A stretch of 64,000 nucleotides of DNA from Dryocosmus kuriphilus. Its lineage: Eukaryota; Arthropoda; Insecta; Hymenoptera; Cynipidae. The stretch covers positions 68,106,677 to 68,170,676 of the forward strand of contig CM076193.1 of NCBI GenBank assembly GCA_038277395.1. The letters are read 5' to 3'. Positions 56,886 to 64,000 of the stretch are shown here, piece after piece. How positions within the stretch are numbered: the first letter of the stretch is position 1; each line of letters starts with the position of its first letter. The notes below the pieces were generated by a model. That model was not told the DNA's origin. It worked only from the letters and a program-made list of their open reading frames with translations, and did not search any database. The position numbers and the translations under genes were made by a program.

Positions 56886-58921
56886 ATGCCTAATGAAACA
56901 ACTTTCGGAGGCGATGTTTCTCGTACCCTCAATGACGCTATGATCACGTCTATGGCGGAATGTTTCACACTACAACAAGGAGTAATGAACATTCCCACAT
57001 ATGACGGAAAGAACATGCCCGTTAGGGATTTTATTCAGGATATAGTGAATGGAGAATCAAGTGTACCACCCGATTGCGAAAAACAATATATAAAAGCGAT
57101 TTTATCTAGGCTGAAGGGTGCTGCTAGGGACAGTACCCATGGAAAAAACCGTTTAATAGTATCGACGAATTGATCAAACATTTAAAGCAGCGCTTTGCTC
57201 CGCGAAAATCGTATTCTTGGTATATACATGAAATCTCTACCATTCGAATGCACCGAGATGAAAATGTCAGTGAATTCTTTGATCGAGTAGTATTATTGAG
57301 ATCAGGAGCTCAAGCAGCTCTCGAAGACAAATATGAAAATGTGGTTCAATTGTTAGCCCCATTAAACGACTGTGCTCTCGAAGCATTTAAGCGTGGGCTG
57401 CCGGATAGTATATCAGGCCTGGTTAAGGCACGTAATCCAAAAGATTTAGAAACAGCACTAAAAGTTGCGCTTGAATATGAATCTAGACATCAATTGCACT
57501 TTCAAATGCCGACTAGCTTTTACCGCGATTCACGATATCCACAACCATATTATCCAGGATCACGAGATCGTAGCTCCAGTCCGCATGTTCGTTTTGCGAC
57601 TTCCCCAGACTCATGTAAAGCTCCAGATTCGATACAACATATTACCGGAGTAGCAAAACGTCCGTACTCCCCAGGACTCTCTAATCATCCGAAAAATTAC
57701 GATCCTCCCTATCAACAACCTCATACGCCCTACAATCAATACCAAAATTATTCAAATGAACGCTCGAGAAATGCAGAATATTCCTATCAGAATAATTCTC
57801 GAGGAGGAGTCAGCACTCCACCACGATCTCAGTCACCTGCTCCTCAACATACAGAAAATTTAAACTACAACTCTACTCGCCGAGCCGACGCAACGACGGG
57901 TACAGAGAATTCAGGGCGTCAAACGAGCGTAAAAATTTTTGAAAAGGCGCGACAAATCTGCCATGCCAAGCTCTGTCGAGAATCCCCAGTAGTAGAATTC
58001 TCATCCCCTGATTTTTCAAAACCTAATACCTCATTCTTGATTGATACCGGAGCCGATGTCAATATAATAAAACTAGATTCCTTAGAAGAGGACTTGATGG
58101 TTAATGAAGAGGAATCTGTAGAAATCACAGGTATAACTCATGTGAGGATATCTACTATAGGTACGGTAAAAGTAGTCATAGAAGATTCTGTGGTTACATT
58201 TCACGTAGTATCATCGGACTTTCCCATAAACGTGGATGGAATCATATGCCGCGAATATCTTCGCCAAGAGAGGGTTGAGATTTCTTTTTGGCACAATACA
58301 ATAGTCATTCACTCTAGACCAACAAAGCCTATTCCTTTCATCGACATGGAATCAAAGAATGCACTTTCCCGGAATCCTATAGTGGAAAATCCGTCAGACG
58401 AAAGTATAATCAAGAAAAATGAGGACTCGCCCAGATTGCTTCCAATGCGTACTCAACAAGATAGTGAAAAGGTGCCAAGTAAGATCAAACAGAAAATAAA
58501 TAAACCCACAATAATTGCAACAAAAAAGACTCTAGCTAAAGACCCTGCTTCTAAACCATCCACTTCAGGAATATTAAAATCAAGAATTCCCAAGTTTCAT
58601 TTAGAAAGCCAAACACAGTCTTCATCTAGTGAGTCAACCAGCAACTTGAATCAAAGCACTATAAGTAAACGACTACTCCGTCGGAGAATGGAAGAAAAGA
58701 AAATGCGGCCCAACTATCAAGAGACCAGCTCAGATTCAGAAAATAGCTCAACTGAGATAGATAACCCTGTACCTCCCATACTCCGGAAAAGCAGAAGTAT
58801 TTTACCTAGTTTGGAAGTACCCTTGGCAGAATTCCCGCCAGTTTGTACACCAAAAAGCGCACCAGCAACAGCTACCGAAAATTTTCAGGAATTATTTCAG
58901 GAACAAGAATTTCAAGAATAA
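56886..58921 (+). pseudogene. gag: Gag-protease, copy 2, frameshifted
   Basis: Same protein as copy 1. A two-base gain near 57143-57150 (longer A run and an extra C) shifts the frame after residue about 87, so the N-terminal frame closes at 57173. The rest of Gag and the protease (DTG intact) lie in the frame 57170-58921. Because the gain is in a homopolymer it could be a consensus error. The terminal TAA at 58919-58921 and the open frame after it are as in copy 1. Confidence 0.85.
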
Positions 58922-59452
58922 CAAACAGATCAAACAGAAAAGGGGAACGTCATAGTTATAAGCCCTCCACAAAGTGATAGTGAAGAAAGTACATCAGACG
59001 AGGAAGGCAAGGAAACAAGCCAATCAAGAATAACCAGAAAAGAATTGTCGAATTCTTTTTCTCGTTTTAATAAATCGTTGATAACTCATAAAGACTGGGT
59101 GGAGGAAGAAATGGCAGAAGCAAGAAATAAATCACGTGAAGTTACGGCCATATCAGAAGGAGAAGAGGATCCAGATGTCCTTCACGCAATAGAAGAGCTA
59201 GAGCCTGACAGCGAAACAGAATTCGTCAAAAGGATAGATTCCAAGATACACAAAGCCGAAGAGGAATTGAGAAAATCTCAATTAAAAGAATTAATGGCCA
59301 ATGAAGGAAGTCACAGCTCTGAATCCTGTTTACAGGACGAGATTTCTCCTCCTAAGGAGATTTATCCGGAAACAAGGACTCGAAAAAGTGTGACTTTCGC
59401 TGATCATCCACACACTCCCTCTACATCCAATGTGCCATCTTCAATACGCTAA
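58922..59452 (+). CDS. Acidic segment, copy 2
   Basis: Identical in layout to 47373-47903: open frame continuing from the gag TAA to a second TAA at 59450-59452, in the frame of integrase. No reverse transcriptase motif. Confidence 0.6.
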   Translation, partial: QTDQTEKGNVIVISPPQSDSEESTSDEEGKETSQSRITRKELSNSFSRFNKSLITHKDWVEEEMAEARNKSREVTAISEGEEDPDVLHAIEELEPDSETEFVKRIDSKIHKAEEELRKSQLKELMANEGSHSSESCLQDEISPPKEIYPETRTRKSVTFADHPHTPSTSNVPSSIR

Positions 59453-59497
59453 TCGGATTACGGATTACCACAAGGATTATCAACCCCCTTTCAACAA

Positions 59498-61189
59498 ATG
59501 AAAAAGAAATCTGATCATGAGGAAGACCTAACAACCAGGAAATTCAACGATAATCAAGAACCGAGTCAAGCGGAAACGGATTCACTGGACACAGATTCTA
59601 CTCTCGCTTCAAAAGTAATAAGACCACGAGCCGACCATACGCATACACACATCACTGTCGTCCCAGAACTAGCGCCTGAAGAAATTACGCAGTTCTTGCA
59701 CGCAGAAAAGAAATCTAAAATACAGAGTTCCAGAAATAACCTAACCTACCTAAGGGGAAATTATGTTCATTTTCTTTCAGAAGATTGTGAATTAACCACC
59801 CCTATAGGGCGACTATTGATAGACATAAAGGCAATTGACCCAAGAGAAATAAAAAGACAATGTCCTAAACTAGGTCAAGTCCTGGTAACTCCTCGAGGAA
59901 ATGACAAAATCTATACAGTGATTATAAAACAAAATCGCTTTGACGAACTACAAAAGGAAAATTTAAGAATTGGGCTACACAATTTGAAAGTGGCTCTAGC
60001 AAGAGAAGATGTTAAAAATTTCAGAATCTCAAAACAAGGGGACTTGACTGAATCAATGCCTGAAGGCAGATTTCTGAATATATTGAGAGAAGCTTTTGAA
60101 AATAGTGGCATTGAAATAACGATGTGCTATGGAAGTGTGCGTATACCCCCTGAGAAATATAGGGAAGAGATAATAATCGAGAATCATCGAAGTAAGGTAG
60201 GAGGTCATAAGGGATGCAATAAGACATACGGAAGAATACGTGAACGATATATGTGGCCAGGAATGAAAGAACAAGTTACTGAATTCGTAAGAAAATGTAA
60301 AACATGTCAAGAACAAAAAATAATACGGGCAAGGACCCACGAACCCATGATCATCACAGATACACCGCTAGATGCGTTCGACAAGGTATCCCTCGATACA
60401 GTAGGACCTCTTCCCATCACTCCTGATGGAAATCGACATATCCTGACTATGCAAGACAATCTAACTAAGTATTGTATAGCAGTTGCAATACCTGACATTA
60501 CAGCTATTACTATCGCACACGCTATAGCCAAAAATTTAATTTCAATATATGGCGCTCCAAAAGCCATATTGACCGACCGAGGAAGCGCCTTCATAGGAAA
60601 CCTTCTCGCGAATCTGTCCAAAATATTTGGAATCAAACAAATTACGACATCAGGTTATCGACCTCAGTCGAATGGCTCTTTGGAAAGACGTCATGCTGTG
60701 TTAATTGATTATATCAGATCTTATGTCGATTACTATGGTGATTGGGATAAATTGTTACCATTTTCAATGTTTTCCTACAATACGTCAATACACGAAGCAA
60801 CAAAATTCACCCCTTTTGAATTAGTATTCGGAAAGATTGCGCGCACTTCCAGTTCATTTCCAACGGAAGAAAAACTGCAAACTTACGGTTCCTACCTTAA
60901 AGAGTTAATAACGCGACTATCCGAAGCCAAGGATATAGCAGCGAAAAATCTAATTCATGCAAAGCAAAAATCCAAAGCTCTCTACGACCGAAAATTAAAC
61001 ACCCTCCATGGAAAAGTAGGAGACAAAGTTTATGTAACAAAAGAAGCAAAATTTAATAAACTCGATAATAAAAGTCATGGCCCTTACACAATCACAGACT
61101 TACTAGACAAACATACTGCAATCTTAGAAACGACTGACGGAAGACGTTTTCAAAAACATGTAGACAAGTTAAAAATTGCCTACGAATAA
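59498..61189 (+). CDS. Integrase, copy 2
   Basis: 563 aa, apparently identical to copy 1, with H-H-C-C zinc module, D300, D360 and E396 in D,D35E spacing and the GPY-type C-terminus. The frame is intact. Confidence 0.9.
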   Translation: MKKKSDHEEDLTTRKFNDNQEPSQAETDSLDTDSTLASKVIRPRADHTHTHITVVPELAPEEITQFLHAEKKSKIQSSRNNLTYLRGNYVHFLSEDCELTTPIGRLLIDIKAIDPREIKRQCPKLGQVLVTPRGNDKIYTVIIKQNRFDELQKENLRIGLHNLKVALAREDVKNFRISKQGDLTESMPEGRFLNILREAFENSGIEITMCYGSVRIPPEKYREEIIIENHRSKVGGHKGCNKTYGRIRERYMWPGMKEQVTEFVRKCKTCQEQKIIRARTHEPMIITDTPLDAFDKVSLDTVGPLPITPDGNRHILTMQDNLTKYCIAVAIPDITAITIAHAIAKNLISIYGAPKAILTDRGSAFIGNLLANLSKIFGIKQITTSGYRPQSNGSLERRHAVLIDYIRSYVDYYGDWDKLLPFSMFSYNTSIHEATKFTPFELVFGKIARTSSSFPTEEKLQTYGSYLKELITRLSEAKDIAAKNLIHAKQKSKALYDRKLNTLHGKVGDKVYVTKEAKFNKLDNKSHGPYTITDLLDKHTAILETTDGRRFQKHVDKLKIAYE

Positions 61190-61228
61190 AAATTTCAAAT
61201 TTTATTAACACAATTTTAAAATTACAGA

Positions 61229-61756
61229 ATGGAAGGATCAATAATTACGACTAGATTCCCTAAAGGAGGGGTCGTCGCTTCGACCCTCCGACCAAAAGGA
61301 AACACTACTGAATTAAAATTCACGAAAGGACCTTTGGAGGAATTGACGGCCGAATACGACCTGACTAAACCGCTTTTCACCCTGCATAGAGTCACGGGCC
61401 CCCCACATAACAGGAGCTTCGTGGTGAAATGCGTAACGAAGGATGAAAAGCGTGGAAACATATTTATACAGTATAGCAATAATGAATCAAGAATAAAAAT
61501 TGCAGAGCATTCTGCAGCTAGAAAAATCCTGCAAGAGCTTGAGGAGGTTTATTTCTTTAGTGAAGAAAGATGCACTGATAACAACAAAGAGGACACGTGT
61601 GTTACCTGTCTCGACAACGACTCTAAAGTACTCATAAAACTGTACAAATGGGGGAATTGTTGCGAGTATTGTTACTTGAGAGGACATGTCCTAAAAGATT
61701 GTGATAAAAAAGTTAAAAGAAATAAACGCCTTCGAGAGCAGGATATCGAAAATTAA
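61229..61756 (+). CDS. Accessory dsRBD-like plus CCHC protein, copy 2
   Basis: 175 aa, apparently identical to the copy 1 product at 49680-50207. The same splice acceptor (AG at 61226-61227) lies just before the ATG. It stays intact in this copy although gag and env here carry indels. Confidence 0.7.
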   Translation: MEGSIITTRFPKGGVVASTLRPKGNTTELKFTKGPLEELTAEYDLTKPLFTLHRVTGPPHNRSFVVKCVTKDEKRGNIFIQYSNNESRIKIAEHSAARKILQELEEVYFFSEERCTDNNKEDTCVTCLDNDSKVLIKLYKWGNCCEYCYLRGHVLKDCDKKVKRNKRLREQDIEN

Positions 61757-62080
61757 AGAAGAATGTGCAAAACAAGAATTTCAAATCCACCAAGAAATTT
61801 TATGTAATCATATATAAAGGGACTATTATAATCTAAATTTTGTATAAATCTAGATTGTATAAAATTACTACATATAACCATGAACCTTTTTATATATTGT
61901 AATAAAATTGCCTTTTAAGAAAGACGAAGAGAGAATAAAAGAGAGTAATAAAACAAAAAACAAAAAAAAAAAAAAAAAAAGAGAGAAGGAAGAGGAATTG
62001 GAGGTTGCCTTCGATTCTTCCTCTTTCTGAAAGGCTACCACGAATTTTAAAACTTTTCTAAAATAATTTTCTATGCACAG
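61757..62080 (+). other. Spacer between accessory ORF and env, copy 2
   Basis: As in copy 1, but the A-rich tract near 61,955-61,982 has lost its interrupting C. Ends in the env splice acceptor at 62079-62080. Confidence 0.5.
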
Positions 62081-64000
62081 ATGAAGCAGATCAGTCCATT
62101 AGCATGGAGGTGGATTTTATTTCTTTCACTCCCTATTGTCCTAGGAAGTCAATCGCAGTACGAAATCCAGCCCCTAGAGATGAATTCCGGAATATTCTAC
62201 GAAAAATTGGAACCAATGAGACTCACTCAAACTTATTGGAGGATCGTGATATTTTTGGATATCGGAAACTTCAGTCAATATCTTCACTTTGATTCAATCC
62301 AGAACGACATCCGTGAAAATTATAGAAGCTGTCTGCAAAAGTTAAGAAAGGAGGACTGCCGTCACGAAGTGGAATTGGACACCCTGACGACGAAGCTCGA
62401 CAAAAATTAAAACAAAGTATGATGACCTACAGCGAATACTCTCAGAAATCAAGAGCTATGAACCAGAAGCTAACACACAACCCAGGACTATGCAAAAACG
62501 CAGAGTTCCGATGTTAGGGTTCAGAGGATCTGTTCTAGGACCTATAGTTGGACTCATGACTACAGAAGACGGTGAAGAATACACAAATTCTATCAACGAA
62601 ATTTACTATAGACAAGATAATCTAAGTAAAATTATAAGACAACAAACCCATGTAGTTAAGGCCGAAATTCAAGATATTCATAATGAAATAAATTCGAGAA
62701 CAGCTGAAATCAAATTAATCAAAAATTTATTAAATAATACTATCAAAAATTCTGAGATACAAGAGAAAGCTATAAATGACCTATTGTACCAAAACTATCT
62801 GAGACAGTGGACGGTTCATATGGAGGAAAATTTTAATCACTTGCTGGACACAATATCACATTTTACTGATATAGTAATAAGTGCCAGGCTGAGAGAAATT
62901 CATCCATCATTGATCACCAATATTCAACTTCAAGAAATTATTACAGACATTCATAACGACGCAAGTGCCCAAGAATTTTCTATTCCAAGGGCATACGCCA
63001 GAGCTGAAAGTCTGCAAGAAATAGGAAAGGCAGATATAGCTTATCACTCAGGAAGATTGCTATTGTCCATCGACATACCCTTATTGGAGAGAACAAAATA
63101 TCAATTATATAAAATGCATCCCTATCCAGTGCATCAAAAATTAATCGAAAATATTACAGGAGCAGCCTATATATTGCCAAGAGAACCATATATAGCCTTA
63201 TCAGTTGATGATCAAAATTACTTCCTATCGAGTCTGGAATATTATAATTCATGCATAAGAACCATAAATCATATTATTTGCAAGTCAAACCAACCTATAT
63301 ATTCAACTGCAACTAATCCAACATGTGAAACTCAAATGTTACTCAAACCCTCTGCAGAAATGTTTTCCAGGTGCGATATAAGAATTAACTTACACGATGA
63401 AACATTCTGGACACAAATACCTTCACTTCAAGCCTGGTTGTTTTCAACAAATGAAAATCAACTCATAAGCATCACTTGTCTAAAAGGAAAATCTGAAAGA
63501 GGATATATAAATGGATCAGGATTACTACGAGTAGGAAATGGATGCACAGTAAAATCAAAAACTACCACCTTAAGTGGGATCACATTGTTGAGCAAAACTG
63601 AAGAATGTGTATATATACCGGATTTTTCCCTAAACTTAACCAAAATATCTCCTATAATGGCGAATTTTCCAAAATTCTCAACGATACATGAACAAACCCT
63701 ACAAAGACAACCTGCGCAAAATTGGAAGGAATTAGAAAAGGGAGAAACTTTAACAAAAATCGAAGAAAAACTACTGGAATTTGAAGAACAGCAACATCAC
63801 TATAAACAGAAAAATCACACTATTGTTGGAACCTCCATCGGAATAATGATAATAATATTATTTATAATATTATACTGCACACAAAAAATATTAATAAACA
63901 TGTGTCACAAAGGTAAAATAAACTCCACAAAAGAAAACCAACACGACATTACAGAGAGAGAAATAAAATCACTATTAAAGGAGAAGAACGAACCTCAATG
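62081..64000 (+). pseudogene. env: Env, copy 2, frameshifted early and cut by the window end
   Basis: Signal peptide and first 109 codons match copy 1. One extra A at 62402-62406 then closes the frame at 62410. Downstream the protein continues in another frame from about 62403 to the end of the window, including the fusion-peptide-like region, ectodomain and membrane anchor in one frame, since this copy lacks the extra A seen near 52081. Loss of one GA unit near 63955 removes the stop used in copy 1, so the C-terminus runs off the window. Breaks fall in homopolymers or simple repeats. Confidence 0.8.

Overview
The window is gene-poor, AT-rich, repeat-dense eukaryotic DNA, most likely from an insect. 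The basis is an LTR element of insect errantivirus type (gag, aspartic protease, D,D35E integrase, env), non-LTR elements resembling Dong/R4, RTE and R1/I-type families, Penelope-type hammerhead motifs and Crypton-like debris. I found no convincing complete host gene, no tRNA or rRNA gene and no CRISPR array. One possible host exon lies near 35.4-35.7 kb (minus strand). Species cannot be assigned from sequence alone.

Layout. 1-2.1 kb: decayed Ty3/gypsy pol (end of RNase H plus integrase) and a GC-rich tail with an in-frame 96-bp acidic repeat. 2.8-5.07 kb: an AT-rich tandem repeat with a ~540-bp period. 5.15-12.4 kb: three head-to-tail insertions of Dong/R4-like LINEs on the minus strand, each bounded by (TTA)n. 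12.4-16.3 kb: unique-looking AT-rich DNA. 16.5-20.1 kb: a foldback element built from nested inverted copies with GCGCGAAGCGC-type borders. 20.8 kb: a Crypton-like scrap. 22.8-23.2 kb: another Dong-like fragment. 23.7 kb: a Penelope-type hammerhead relic. 24.9-27.6 kb: a decayed gypsy element (minus). 28.4-30.3 kb: an RTE-like LINE (plus). 30.9-34.15 kb: a second element with ~600-bp inverted arms. 34.4-35.25 kb: a LINE tail. 36.1-37.3 kb: a palindrome with a hammerhead core in each arm. 38.6-42.25 kb: an APE-type LINE interrupted by the LTR element.

The right third (42,253-64,000) is the main interest: a tandem LTR-internal-LTR-internal array of an errantivirus-like element, nearly identical between copies. 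LTRs are ~1.93 kb with TATA box, AATAAA signal and two tandem-repeat blocks. The primer-binding site matches the 3' end of tRNA-Leu. In order the internal region encodes Gag fused to protease, an acidic segment, integrase, a 175-aa accessory protein, and an F-type-like envelope glycoprotein. Three features stand out. (1) The accessory protein looks like a double-stranded-RNA-binding domain followed by a retroviral CCHC zinc knuckle. That is unexpected for this class and suggests an RNA-silencing suppressor or a detached nucleocapsid-like factor. (2) No reverse transcriptase or RNase H is visible, although Gag, protease, integrase and accessory ORF are open. (3) Gag-protease, the acidic segment and integrase share one frame, separated only by two UAA codons present in both copies. 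Splice acceptors sit directly before the accessory and env start codons, suggesting spliced subgenomic mRNAs. Env is broken at different homopolymers in the two copies.
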